Numbered from the stretch's first letter, positions 22,865 to 31,872 are shown. The stretch is DNA of 64,000 bases from Arthrobacter nitroguajacolicus_D (GCF_031455195.1 NZ_JAVDSH010000012.1:1-64000); one strand, 5' to 3'. Numbers and translations are program-made. Notes: generated by a model from the sequence alone, not told the origin.

Positions 22865-25672
22865 CTATGCGGAGATCTGGCGGAGGACGTACTGCAGGAT
22901 GCCTCCGTTGCGGTAGTAGTCCGCTTCGCCCGGGGTATCGATACGCAGCACGGCATCGAAGGACTTGACGGAGCCATCTTCGGCCGTGGCCGTCACCTTG
23001 AGCGTCTTCGGCGTGGTGCCGTTGTTCAGCTCGGTCACGCCTTCAACGGCGAACGTTTCCGTACCGGTCAGGCCCAGCGTTGCTGCCGACTCACCGGCGG
23101 GGTACTGCAGCGGAAGGACGCCCATGCCGATCAGGTTGGAACGGTGGATGCGCTCGTAGCTTTCGGCGACAACAGCCTTGACACCCAGGAGCGCAGTGCC
23201 CTTGGCTGCCCAGTCACGGGACGAACCGGAACCGTATTCCTTGCCTGCCAGGACCACCAGCGGGATGCCGGCTGCCTGGTAGTTCTGGGCGGCGTCGTAG
23301 ACGTAGGCCTGCGGTGCGCCTTCCTGGCTGAAGTCGCGGGTGAAGCCACCCTCAACGCCGTCCAGGAGCTGGTTCTTGATACGGATGTTCGCGAAGGTAC
23401 CGCGGATCATGACTTCGTGGTTTCCACGACGCGAGCCGTAGGAGTTGAAGTCCTTGCGCTCCACGCCGTTGGCCAGCAGGTACTGACCAGCCGGGGTGTC
23501 CGACTTGAAGGAGCCGGCCGGGGAGATGTGGTCCGTGGTGACGGAGTCGCCAAGCTTCAGGAGCACGCGGGCGCCGGCAATGTCCTTGACGGGGTCCGGC
23601 TGAGCCTTCATGCCCTCGAAGTATGGGGGCTTCCGCACGTACGTGGAATCCTCGGCCCAGGCGAACGTGTCGCCCGCCGGGGTGTCGAGGGCCTTCCAAC
23701 GGTCGTCGCCGTCGAAGACGCCTTCGTAACCCTTGGCGAACATGGCCTCGTCGATGGAGGAGTCGATGACTTCCTGCACCTCGGTGGGGTTCGGCCAGAT
23801 GTCCTTCAGGAAGACCTCGTTGCCCTCGGAGTCGGTACCCAGGGAATCGGTGTCGAAGTCGAAGTCCATGGAACCGGCCAGTGCGTAGGCGATGACCAGC
23901 GGCGGCGAAGCCAGGTAGTTCATCTTGACGTCCGGGTTGATACGGCCTTCGAAGTTGCGGTTGCCCGAGAGCACTGCGGTAACGGAGAGATCGTTGGCCT
24001 GGATGGCTTCGGAGATTTCCGGCTCCAGCGGGCCGGAGTTTCCGATGCAGGTGGCGCAGCCATAACCCACGATGTAGAAGCCGAGCTTCTCCAGGTACGG
24101 CGTGAGGCCGGACTTCTCGTAGTAGTCCGTGACGACCTTCGAGCCCGGAGCTACGGAGGTCTTGACCCACGGCTTGGACGTCAGGCCCTTGTCCACGGCG
24201 TTGCGGGCCAGGAGTGCAGCCGCAAGCATGACGGAAGGGTTGGACGTGTTGGTGCAGGACGTGATCGAAGCGATCGACACCGCACCGTGGTCCAGTTCGA
24301 ACTCGCGGCCGTCGGCGGTGGTGACCTTGACGGGCGAGGACGGACGGCCATGCGCACCGTTGGCGGCGGACGCTACGCGCGCCGTCTCCGTGGTGTGCGA
24401 GTCGGCGTGCGTAAACGATGGTGCGTCCGATGCCGGGAAGGACTCGTCCAAGGACTCGTCAACACTGCCGTCCTCGATGGCGACGTAGTTGTGGATGTCC
24501 TTGCGGAACTGTTCCTTGGCATCCGTAAGCTCGATGCGGTCCTGGGGACGCTTGGGGCCCGAGATGGACGGAACCACGGTGGACAGGTCCAGTTCCAGGA
24601 ACTCCGAGAAACGGAGTTCGCGGGAAGGATCGTGCCAGAGGCCCTGTTCCTTCGTGTATGCCTCGACGAGGGCAACGTTCTCTTCCGAGCGGCCGGTCAG
24701 GCGCAGGTAGTCCAGCGTGACGTCGTCGATCGGGAACATGGCAGCCGTGGAACCGAATTCGGGGCTCATGTTGCCGATGGTGGCGCGGTTCGCCAGCGGC
24801 ACAGCTGCGACGCCTTCACCGTAGAACTCGACGAACTTGCCCACAACGCCGTGCTTGCGCAGCATTTCGGTGATGGTGAGGACGACGTCGGTAGCGGTGG
24901 CGCCTGCCGGAATGCTGCCGTTGAGCTTGAAGCCGACAACGCGGGGAATCAGCATGGAGACGGGCTGGCCGAGCATCGCTGCCTCGGCTTCGATGCCGCC
25001 AACGCCCCAGCCCAGGATACCCAGGCCGTTGACCATGGTGGTGTGCGAGTCGGTGCCAACACAGGTGTCGGGGTAGGCACGGAGGACCCCGTCGACCTCA
25101 CGGGTCATGACGGTACGTGCCAGGTACTCGATGTTGACCTGGTGGACGATGCCGGTTCCCGGAGGGACAACTTTGAAGTCGTCGAACGCGGTCTGGCCCC
25201 AGCGAAGGAACTGGTAGCGCTCACCATTGCGCTGGTATTCGATCTCCATGTTGCGCTCCAGTGCGCCGGAGTTGCCGAAGGCGTCGATCTGGACGGAGTG
25301 GTCGATGACCATTTCTGCGGGCGCCAACGGGTTGACGCGCTTGGGGTCGCCACCGAGTTCCTTGACGGCTTCGCGCATGGTGGCGAGGTCGACGACGCAG
25401 GGAACGCCGGTGAAGTCCTGCATGATGACGCGGGCAGGGGTGAACTGGATTTCCGTGTCGGGCTCCGCATTGGGATCCCAACCGGCCAGGGCGCGGACAT
25501 GGTCGGCCGTTATGTTGGCCCCATCCTCAGTCCGCAGGAGGTTTTCAAGCAATACCTTAAGGCTGAACGGAAGGCTGTCAGCGCCTTCTACGGAGTTCAA
25601 CCGGAAAATTTCATAATCGGTGCCGGCTACATTCAGTACGCCTTTGGAACCGAAGCTGTCCACAGTGCTCAT
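22865..25672 (-). CDS. acnA: Aconitate hydratase A
   Basis: A 935-residue aconitase that isomerises citrate to isocitrate in the TCA cycle. The [4Fe-4S] ligands are Cys473 (SCTNTSNP) and Cys539/Cys542 (GCATCIGN). The swivel domain begins near residue 720 (GDSVTTDHISPAG) and includes YGSRRGNHEVMIRGTF and GKEYGSGSSRDWAAKG. A stretch of about 30 residues around 415-445 rich in Ser/Asp/Thr (SVDESLDESFPASDAPSF) is an insertion typical of actinobacterial AcnA. GAGGAG lies 9 bases before the ATG. No acnR repressor gene follows it, unlike in corynebacteria and mycobacteria. Confidence 0.97.
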   Translation of the reverse strand: MSTVDSFGSKGVLNVAGTDYEIFRLNSVEGADSLPFSLKVLLENLLRTEDGANITADHVRALAGWDPNAEPDTEIQFTPARVIMQDFTGVPCVVDLATMREAVKELGGDPKRVNPLAPAEMVIDHSVQIDAFGNSGALERNMEIEYQRNGERYQFLRWGQTAFDDFKVVPPGTGIVHQVNIEYLARTVMTREVDGVLRAYPDTCVGTDSHTTMVNGLGILGWGVGGIEAEAAMLGQPVSMLIPRVVGFKLNGSIPAGATATDVVLTITEMLRKHGVVGKFVEFYGEGVAAVPLANRATIGNMSPEFGSTAAMFPIDDVTLDYLRLTGRSEENVALVEAYTKEQGLWHDPSRELRFSEFLELDLSTVVPSISGPKRPQDRIELTDAKEQFRKDIHNYVAIEDGSVDESLDESFPASDAPSFTHADSHTTETARVASAANGAHGRPSSPVKVTTADGREFELDHGAVSIASITSCTNTSNPSVMLAAALLARNAVDKGLTSKPWVKTSVAPGSKVVTDYYEKSGLTPYLEKLGFYIVGYGCATCIGNSGPLEPEISEAIQANDLSVTAVLSGNRNFEGRINPDVKMNYLASPPLVIAYALAGSMDFDFDTDSLGTDSEGNEVFLKDIWPNPTEVQEVIDSSIDEAMFAKGYEGVFDGDDRWKALDTPAGDTFAWAEDSTYVRKPPYFEGMKAQPDPVKDIAGARVLLKLGDSVTTDHISPAGSFKSDTPAGQYLLANGVERKDFNSYGSRRGNHEVMIRGTFANIRIKNQLLDGVEGGFTRDFSQEGAPQAYVYDAAQNYQAAGIPLVVLAGKEYGSGSSRDWAAKGTALLGVKAVVAESYERIHRSNLIGMGVLPLQYPAGESAATLGLTGTETFAVEGVTELNNGTTPKTLKVTATAEDGSVKSFDAVLRIDTPGEADYYRNGGILQYVLRQISA

Positions 25673-25809
25673 GGCAGGACTCCTCTCGCAACAGTTTCAT
25701 CTTTGTCGCGTGGTTGGCCGCTAGCCAGTTAGGCGGACCTTACTTAGCCGGGCGGCATCTCTGGTGGTCATCCCGGTCCGCCGCGGTGTTTCCTGCGAAG
25801 CGGGACTAC

Positions 25810-25830
25810 TATGCCCATCGTAGTGGCATA
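25810..25830. promoter_or_regulatory. 21-bp dyad upstream of acnA
   Basis: TATGCC (25810-25815) and GGCATA (25825-25830) with a 9-base centre, about 140 bases upstream of the acnA start and within the 233-base gap between the RNA methyltransferase gene and acnA. A candidate operator for acnA; no regulator gene is nearby. Confidence 0.4.
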
Positions 25831-25905
25831 AATCCCGGGAGGGGCAGGTGCCCGGACAAAGCCGATGCCACCCGCGCTGATCCAGCCAGGCGGGCGGCAT
25901 CCGGG

Positions 25906-27273
25906 CTACTGGGCGGGGACGATGAGGCCCACGGTTTCCAGGTGGTGGGTGTTGGGGTAGAGATCGAAGGCCCGCAATGACCCGAGTCGCCACCCACCCT
26001 GCTGGAAGTAACCCAGATCACGCGCAAAGGAAGCGGGATCGCAGGACACATAGGCAATCGCGCGGGGCCCGGTGGCCATGAGTTGCTTGACCACTGCTTT
26101 GCCCGCTCCGGCGCGGGGCGGGTCCAGCACCAGGGAATCGAAACTGCGTGCCCGCTGGTGCAGCACCCGTTCCACCCGGCCCTGGACGATCTCCACCTGG
26201 GGTTGCCCATGCAGGTTCTTGCGGGCGTCGCGACTGGTTCCCGGCGCCCCCTCCACCGAGAGCACCGATCCGGTGACTCCGACGGCGTCCGCCAGTGGGG
26301 CAGTGAACAGCCCTGCACCGGCGTAGAGGTCGGCGACGGAGGCGCCCGGTTGCAAGTACCCGCCGCCGGCGAGGAAGTCCGTCACAGCCCCAACCAGGGT
26401 CTCCGGAGCATCCTTATGGATCTGCCAGAAACCCTCCCCTGTTACGCGGTATTCGTGACCTACTGCACTTTCCTGCACCCACGTCCTTCCACGCAGTTGC
26501 AGGACTTCGCCCTTGCCGGGATCGAAACTTGCCACCGAGACCTCATGGGGCAACTGCGAAAGGATGCTGTGCAGCCGTTTGGGACCAGTGCCTTCTTCCG
26601 GGGCAAGCAATATCAAAGGCCGCGATCCGTTGGCGGGCACGGCCACTTCAACGCGGGCGATACCTGACAAGTCCAGGTCCCACAGCCGGAGTTCGTTGAT
26701 CCCTTGGAGCGCCAACGGCATCTCCTTGATGGGGACAACCACATCGGAGCGGTGTGCGTGCATGCCCAACCGGCCCTTGGAGGTGACCGCAAAGCTGGCA
26801 CGCGTACGCCAGCCGAGTCCGCCGTCGTCGTTCTTCCCTACCGCTTCCACCTCGGTGGTGAGGTCCGTTCCGGCCAACCGCTTGAGTTGCTCGGCCAAGA
26901 CCTCCGACTTGAGGGCGCGCTGCCGCGGCAGCGAGATGTGGCCCAGTTCCGCGCCACCCACCGGCGGACCGCCGCGCCGCCAGGAGCCCAGGGAATCGGC
27001 TGGCTTCCAAAAGTGCGGAACACGGTCCGGTGAAGCTTCCAGGACCTCGACGACGTCGGCGCGCCAGAAGCGCGACGAGTCGCCGGAGTCGGTCAGCCGC
27101 ACCCGTACTTTCTCACCGGGGATGCCGTGGCGGACAAAGATGACGCGCCCTTCGTGGCGCGCAATGAAATGCCCGCCGTGGGCGATGGGTCCCACGTCGA
27201 CCACGAGTTCAGGTCCGGGACCTGCATGTTCCTTGGTGTCTTGGTCATGGGGGGAATTGCTGTGGGACGTCAT
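25906..27273 (-). CDS. TrmA/RlmD-family RNA (uracil-5-)-methyltransferase with TRAM domain
   Basis: A 455-residue SAM-dependent RNA m5U methyltransferase. An N-terminal TRAM domain (residues ~25-85, VDVGPIAHGGHFIARHEGRV) binds RNA; the SAM site is VADLYAGAGLFTAPLA near residue 315. LDPPRAGAGK and the catalytic VSCDPASFARDLG follow. Where RlmD has the Fe-S ligands CGGC-LQH, this protein has VGGAELGHI, so the iron-sulfur cluster is probably lost. The ATG follows the stop of the upstream transporter gene directly (TAAATG), so the two are one operon; the same pair is found in M. tuberculosis (Rv2690c-Rv2689c). Confidence 0.9.
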   Translation of the reverse strand: MTSHSNSPHDQDTKEHAGPGPELVVDVGPIAHGGHFIARHEGRVIFVRHGIPGEKVRVRLTDSGDSSRFWRADVVEVLEASPDRVPHFWKPADSLGSWRRGGPPVGGAELGHISLPRQRALKSEVLAEQLKRLAGTDLTTEVEAVGKNDDGGLGWRTRASFAVTSKGRLGMHAHRSDVVVPIKEMPLALQGINELRLWDLDLSGIARVEVAVPANGSRPLILLAPEEGTGPKRLHSILSQLPHEVSVASFDPGKGEVLQLRGRTWVQESAVGHEYRVTGEGFWQIHKDAPETLVGAVTDFLAGGGYLQPGASVADLYAGAGLFTAPLADAVGVTGSVLSVEGAPGTSRDARKNLHGQPQVEIVQGRVERVLHQRARSFDSLVLDPPRAGAGKAVVKQLMATGPRAIAYVSCDPASFARDLGYFQQGGWRLGSLRAFDLYPNTHHLETVGLIVPAQ

Positions 27274-29247
27274 TTAGGTATCCTGCAGTGCCTTTGCTTC
27301 TTCGGACGACTTCAGCTGCCACGGAACGCTGGCAACCATGACTCCAGGTTCAAAGTGGAGCCGCGTCTTGATTCTGAGTGCTGTCTGGTTGTGGACCAGT
27401 TGTTCCCACCATTTACCCACTACATACTCCGGGATGTAGACCACGATCAGGTCGCGGGGTGAATCACGGCGCATGTTCTTGATGTAGTCCATGATGGGGG
27501 TCACGGTTTCACGGTAAGGGCTGGCGAGGACGGTCAGGGGAACCGGGATCTCAAGCTTCTCCCAGTCCCGGACTGTGTGTTCGGTCTCCTCGGAGTTGAT
27601 GTCCACAGTGATCGCGTCCAACCGAGAGGGCCGTGACGCACGGGCATAAGCCAGCGCCCGGAGCACCGGCTTTCGCACATGCGAGACGAGGAGGACTGCA
27701 TGCACCCGCGTAGGCAACGCACGGGGTGAGGAGTCCTCGTCCACCGCAAGTTCCTTGGCCACATTGTCGTAGTGGGCCCTGATGCTCCACATGATGAGGA
27801 ACAGGATAAACATGGCGAGCAACGCGATCCAGGCACCCTGTTCAAATTTGGTGATCAGGACGATGACCAGCACCAAAGCCGTCATGCCGAAGCCCACCAT
27901 GTTGATGGTGCGCGACTTGATAATGCGGCGTCGGATGGCTTTGTCGCGGGCAAGCTTGAGCTCGCGCCCCCAGTGCCGGATCATCCCGAGCTGGCTGGCG
28001 GTGAAGGAGATGAAAACACCCACGATGTACAGCTGGATCAACTTGGTGACATCGGCGTTGAACGAAAGAATCAGCACCAGCGCGCCGGCAGCCAAGGCCA
28101 GGACACCGTTGCTGAACGCGAGCCTGTCGCCGCGGGTCCGAAGCTGGCGGGGAAGGTAGCCGTCCTGGGCGAGGATGGAGCCCAGCACCGGGAAACCGTT
28201 GAAGGCGGTGTTCGATGCAAACACCAGGATCACGCCCGTAGCCGCAACCACGATGTAGAAGGGAATGGATCCCGCCCCGAAGATTGTGTCGGCGATCTGG
28301 CTGATGGCTGGATTCTGGATGTACCCCTCTGGCAGCGGTTTGCCATCAACAAGGAATTCCGTGGCGGGGTCCAGCACGATGTGGACCTTGGTGGCATTGG
28401 CGAGGAACAGGATACCGGCCAGCATCGCCGCAGCAATGGCACCGAGCAGAAGCAAGGTGGTGGCCGCGTTCTTGCTCTTGGGCTTCTGGAAGTTGGGTAC
28501 GCCGTTACTGATGGCTTCGACGCCGGTCAGGGCTGCGGCGCCAGAGGAAAAGGCCCGAAGCAGGAGAAACGCGCCGGCCAGGCCCACCAGGCCTTCATCG
28601 AAGCCGGATTGCGGGACGATGGTGAAGTTGGCTGACTGCGCTTCCCCCAGTTGCCCTGTAGCAAACTGGAAAATGCCCACCGCTGTCATGCCAAGGATCG
28701 AGGCCATGAAGATGTACGTGGGGACAGCGAAAACCGAGCCCGCTTCCTTGATTCCACGCAAGTTCACCAACGCCAGGATGACCACGCCCACCGTCGCGAT
28801 GAGCGCCTGCTGTCCGTGCAGCGATGGAATGGCGGTGGTGACATAGGCGGCCGCGGATGACATGGACACCGCCACGGTCAGGACGTAGTCCACCAGGAGC
28901 GCCGACGCCACTGTCAGGCCCGCGTACTTGCCGAGGTTGACGTTGGCGATTTCATAGTCGCCGCCGCCCGAAGGGTAGGCGTGGACATTTTGACGGTAGG
29001 ACGCCACCACTGTGAGCAAGACCACCATGACGGCGAGACCCACAAGGGGGGAAAACGCTACAGCGCTGACCCCGGCGAGGGCCAGAGTCAGCAGGATTTC
29101 GTCCGGGGCGTACGCCACCGAGGACAAGGCATCCGAGGCGAAGATCGGCAAAGCGATGCGTTTGGGCAACAGGGTGTGGGACAGGCGGTCATTCCGGACC
29201 GGCCTGCCCACCAACACCCGCTTCGCGGCATTCAAAATTGTCAGCAC
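27274..29247 (-). CDS. KimA-like APC-superfamily potassium transporter
   Basis: A 657-residue membrane protein. The N-terminus (RVLVGRPVRNDRL, FASDALSSVAYAPDEILL, SYRQNVHAYPSGGGDYEIA) closely resembles Bacillus KimA (IGKPLKSQ, SSDALSSVAYGTEQILI, SYRQIIYAYPQGGGAYIVS), and AFSSGAAALTGVEAISNGVP and FVASNTAFNGFP-like segments also correspond. About twelve helices are followed by a ~170-residue cytoplasmic tail with a universal-stress-like fold (AVLLVSHVRKPVLRALAYA). KimA imports potassium with protons. Two RCK genes lie divergently 111 bases away, which fits potassium transport better than the usual amino-acid permease label. The GTG start lies 6 bases after TAGCTT (minus-strand 29259-29254), probably leaderless. 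Confidence 0.82.
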   Translation of the reverse strand: MLTILNAAKRVLVGRPVRNDRLSHTLLPKRIALPIFASDALSSVAYAPDEILLTLALAGVSAVAFSPLVGLAVMVVLLTVVASYRQNVHAYPSGGGDYEIANVNLGKYAGLTVASALLVDYVLTVAVSMSSAAAYVTTAIPSLHGQQALIATVGVVILALVNLRGIKEAGSVFAVPTYIFMASILGMTAVGIFQFATGQLGEAQSANFTIVPQSGFDEGLVGLAGAFLLLRAFSSGAAALTGVEAISNGVPNFQKPKSKNAATTLLLLGAIAAAMLAGILFLANATKVHIVLDPATEFLVDGKPLPEGYIQNPAISQIADTIFGAGSIPFYIVVAATGVILVFASNTAFNGFPVLGSILAQDGYLPRQLRTRGDRLAFSNGVLALAAGALVLILSFNADVTKLIQLYIVGVFISFTASQLGMIRHWGRELKLARDKAIRRRIIKSRTINMVGFGMTALVLVIVLITKFEQGAWIALLAMFILFLIMWSIRAHYDNVAKELAVDEDSSPRALPTRVHAVLLVSHVRKPVLRALAYARASRPSRLDAITVDINSEETEHTVRDWEKLEIPVPLTVLASPYRETVTPIMDYIKNMRRDSPRDLIVVYIPEYVVGKWWEQLVHNQTALRIKTRLHFEPGVMVASVPWQLKSSEEAKALQDT

Positions 29248-29358
29248 TCCGCAAAGCTACTCTGAATCCACAGCGATGTCATGACGGTCGTAGCGGGCTT
29301 AGCCCCGCCTCGGCGGTAAAGTCATACCGAGCGGCACGGACAACACACATAAGGAGAC

Positions 29359-30033
29359 ATGGTGGCTCACTTCGTGATCATGGGTTGCGGGCGTGTTGGC
29401 GCCACCCTGGCACATACTTTGGAGGATGCCGGCCACTCAGTGGCCATCATCGATCAGGATGAGCGGGCCTTCCGCCGGTTACGCCACACGTTCGGCGGCC
29501 GCAAGGTCACCGGCGTCGGCTTCGACAGGGACACCCTCAAGCAGGCAGGCGTGGAAGAAGCGTACGCTTTCGCCGCGGTTTCCAGTGGCGACAACTCGAA
29601 CATCCTGGCTACCCGGGTGGCCAGGGAGACGTTCCATGTGGCCCACGTCGTGGCACGCATCTACGACCCCGGCCGCGCCGAAATCTACCAGCGGCTGGGC
29701 ATCCCCACGGTTGCGGCCGTGCGCTGGAGCGCGGACCAGGTGCTGCGTCGGATTCTTCCCGAACAGCATTTGGCCGGCGACTACCGCGAACCATCCGGCC
29801 GGCTCATCCTGGCCGAAGTCGACCTGCACGAGGCCTGGATTGGACACAGCCTTGCCTCCATCGAGGCCGCTTCGGGGATCCGCATCGCCTTCCTGACACG
29901 TTTCGGCGAAGGCCTCCTCCCCCACCCCGGTACGGCCTACCAGGAAGGCGACACCGTCCACGCCATGGTGAGCCTGGACCGAACATCCGAGATCACCCGG
30001 ATCCTCGCCAAAGCACCCGCCAAGGAGTCTTAG
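29359..30033 (+). CDS. ceoB: TrkA/RCK-domain potassium regulatory protein (CeoB-like)
   Basis: A 224-residue cytoplasmic protein with an N-terminal RCK-N Rossmann fold (IMGCGRVGATLAHTLEDAGHSVAIIDQD, GxGxxG at residues 8-13) and a C-terminal RCK-C domain from about residue 140. Such proteins bind NAD(H)/nucleotides and gate potassium transporters. AAGGAGA lies 5 bases before the ATG. It overlaps its partner ceoC by one base (TAGTG). The pair is divergent from the KimA-like transporter, as in M. tuberculosis (ceoB-ceoC next to Rv2690c). No TrkG/TrkH or KtrB subunit is in the window, so the transporter next door is the natural client (inference). Confidence 0.9.
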   Translation: MVAHFVIMGCGRVGATLAHTLEDAGHSVAIIDQDERAFRRLRHTFGGRKVTGVGFDRDTLKQAGVEEAYAFAAVSSGDNSNILATRVARETFHVAHVVARIYDPGRAEIYQRLGIPTVAAVRWSADQVLRRILPEQHLAGDYREPSGRLILAEVDLHEAWIGHSLASIEAASGIRIAFLTRFGEGLLPHPGTAYQEGDTVHAMVSLDRTSEITRILAKAPAKES

Positions 30034-30761
30034 TGAAAGTTGTCATTGTTGGCGCAGGCAGCGTCGGCTCGTCCATTGCCCGGGAACTCCTGTCCCATAA
30101 GCACCAGATCCTGCTCATCGACCTCAAGCCCGAGGTCATTGGCCGCAGCGGGCTTCGGGGTGCGCGCTGGTTGGTGGGAGATGCGTGCGAACTCAGCACC
30201 CTGCAGGACGCCAAACTGGAGGATGCCGACGTCGTCGTTTCGGCCACAGGTGACGACAAAGTCAACCTGGTGGTCTCCTTGCTGGCCAAGACCGAATTCG
30301 GCGTCGGACGCACTGTAGGACGGGTGAACAACCCGAAGAACGACTGGATGTTCAACGACTCCTGGGGCGTCGACGTCGCCGTGAACACCCCGCAGTTGAT
30401 GACCGCCCTGGTGGAAGAGGCCGTGGAGATCGGCGACATCGTCCGCCTGCTGACCCTCCAGACCGGTGTGGCGTCCATCGTAGAGTTCACCGTTCCGCAC
30501 GACTCGCACGTCATTGGCAGCACCGTGGGGGACATCGACTGGCCGGAAGATTCCACCCTGGTGGCCATCCTGCGCGACCAGGCTCCCATCACCCCCACCC
30601 GCGACGACGTCCTTGACGGAGGCGACGAACTGTTCTTCGTCACCACGATCGCTGCGGAAGATGGCCTGCGCGCCCTCCTGTCACCGGGCTCGGAGCTCGG
30701 CGGCCAGGAAAGCAACGGTGTGCTCGATCAGTCTGCCGAAGACGACGGCTTCGACGGCTGA
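30033..30761 (+). CDS. ceoC: TrkA/RCK-domain potassium regulatory protein (CeoC-like)
   Basis: A 242-residue RCK protein and second half of the ceoBC pair. The N-terminal Rossmann motif is VIVGAGSVGSSIARELLSHKHQILLID; the RCK-C domain (TVGDIDWPEDSTLVAILRD) begins near residue 165. The GTG start shares one base with the ceoB stop, indicating translational coupling and probably a hetero-oligomeric ring. Its last 34 bases overlap the end of the convergent DUF3159 gene, so antisense interference is possible. Confidence 0.9.
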   Translation: MKVVIVGAGSVGSSIARELLSHKHQILLIDLKPEVIGRSGLRGARWLVGDACELSTLQDAKLEDADVVVSATGDDKVNLVVSLLAKTEFGVGRTVGRVNNPKNDWMFNDSWGVDVAVNTPQLMTALVEEAVEIGDIVRLLTLQTGVASIVEFTVPHDSHVIGSTVGDIDWPEDSTLVAILRDQAPITPTRDDVLDGGDELFFVTTIAAEDGLRALLSPGSELGGQESNGVLDQSAEDDGFDG

Positions 30762-31498
30762 GCTGCCGGCTTGGTGACCAACCAGGCTACCCAAAGGCCG
30801 AGGATGTACAACGGCGCACCCATCAGGAGCCTGGTAGTGGCCAATGCCGTCAGGCCGGCCTCACCCATAAAGTAGAGCGGCACCTGGACCACCAGGCGCA
30901 GTGCCAGCACTGCCACCACGATCCAGGTTCCCAGCTTGTAGGCGCGGAGCCTTTCCGGATCCTTCCGCCAGTCCAGGCCCTCGTTGCGCACGAAGCCGAA
31001 CAGCAGGCCGGCCACTGGCCATTTGATGGCGATCGACACCACCAAGGCCGCAATGTAGGCAATATTGGTGAAGAAGCCCAGGACGTAAAAGTCCTCTGCC
31101 TTGCCGGTGGTGTTGGCCAGCCAGGCCGAAATTCCGACGCCCACGACGCCCGCGACGGCCTGCGTCAGGGGACGCCGTTGGACCAGGCGAACCACGGTGA
31201 AGATCGCTGCCGCGGCCAGGGCGGCGATGAGTGAGGGACCCAGGTCCCGCGAGAATGTGAACACCACCAGGAAGACCAGGCCGGGAAGGATGCTCTCGGC
31301 GATCCCTTGGACACCTCCGGCGGATTTGAGCATGTCGACATGCCCGGCGCTGTTTCGCTGGAGGCCCGCTTTTCCTGCGTAGCCAGCAGCGAGGTCGGAC
31401 ATGCTGGGTCGGTTGTCGGGGGTCTCGGACGGCGTTACATCGCCGGGTGGCGTCACCCCTCCGTTGTCCTTCGGCTCTGAACCGTTGGCCACGGTCAT
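30728..31498 (-). CDS. DUF3159 membrane protein
   Basis: A 256-residue membrane protein of the actinobacterial DUF3159 family (M. tuberculosis Rv2693c position). After an ~80-residue polar Pro/Glu/Asp-rich N-terminus come five or six hydrophobic helices (for example ILPGLVFLVVFTFSRDLGPSL and IVVAVLALRLVVQVPLYF). Function unknown. The ATG at 31498 overlaps the stop of the OB-fold gene (ATGA). It lies next to the potassium genes and shares a 34-base tail overlap with ceoC, so a role in ion or osmotic homeostasis is possible but unproven. Confidence 0.85.
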   Translation of the reverse strand: MTVANGSEPKDNGGVTPPGDVTPSETPDNRPSMSDLAAGYAGKAGLQRNSAGHVDMLKSAGGVQGIAESILPGLVFLVVFTFSRDLGPSLIAALAAAAIFTVVRLVQRRPLTQAVAGVVGVGISAWLANTTGKAEDFYVLGFFTNIAYIAALVVSIAIKWPVAGLLFGFVRNEGLDWRKDPERLRAYKLGTWIVVAVLALRLVVQVPLYFMGEAGLTALATTRLLMGAPLYILGLWVAWLVTKPAAQPSKPSSSAD

Positions 31499-31872
31499 AG
31501 GTGCTCCTGACGGGAAAGAATTTCGTAGCGTGGATTGAACATGGCCGGCAAGCCGTCGAACTGGGTGACCATGCCGTTCAGGCGAAGCCGTACACCGGCC
31601 TCGATGCCCGGAACACGCGTCCTGCCCAGCCAAATGACGCGGAGCCGGTCAAACGGCCGCCGGCTGCCCTTGGACATAAGCGAGGACTCGCTTCCATGCT
31701 CCAGTGCGTCCACCACCACGGCGGAGAAGAACGGTTGCTCGCTGGGAGGCTGATGCGTAACGGACTCGATGTAACCCGTGCAGACCGCCCTGCCGCGCAT
31801 GGGCAGATCCCGCACGCCCTCCCCCAGCGGCGGTTGGCCGGCAAACTCGTTGCGGCCCGGGGTGTCAGCCAA
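31495..31872 (-). CDS. OB-fold nucleic-acid-binding protein
   Basis: A 125-residue protein whose second half (RAVCTGYIESVTHQPP ... LRVIWLGRTRVPGIEAGVRLRLNG ... MFNPRYEIL) is an OB-fold of the RecG-wedge/tRNA-anticodon type; it corresponds to Rv2694c by position. The start appears to be a TTG at 31872 that overlaps the DUF3710 stop by eight bases (TTGGCTGA). The frame is open back to 32157, but that part is antisense-frame noise inside DUF3710. Both ends overlap neighbours, so it belongs to the DUF3710-OB-DUF3159 operon. Function unknown; single-stranded nucleic acid binding is likely. Confidence 0.8.
   Translation of the reverse strand: MADTPGRNEFAGQPPLGEGVRDLPMRGRAVCTGYIESVTHQPPSEQPFFSAVVVDALEHGSESSLMSKGSRRPFDRLRVIWLGRTRVPGIEAGVRLRLNGMVTQFDGLPAMFNPRYEILSRQEHL

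Noticed and set aside
22706..25732. 1008-residue open frame on the plus strand opposite acnA
   Set aside because: It is antisense to aconitase, whose sequence is unmistakable; long antisense frames are common in GC-rich DNA, and the translation shows no recognisable domain.
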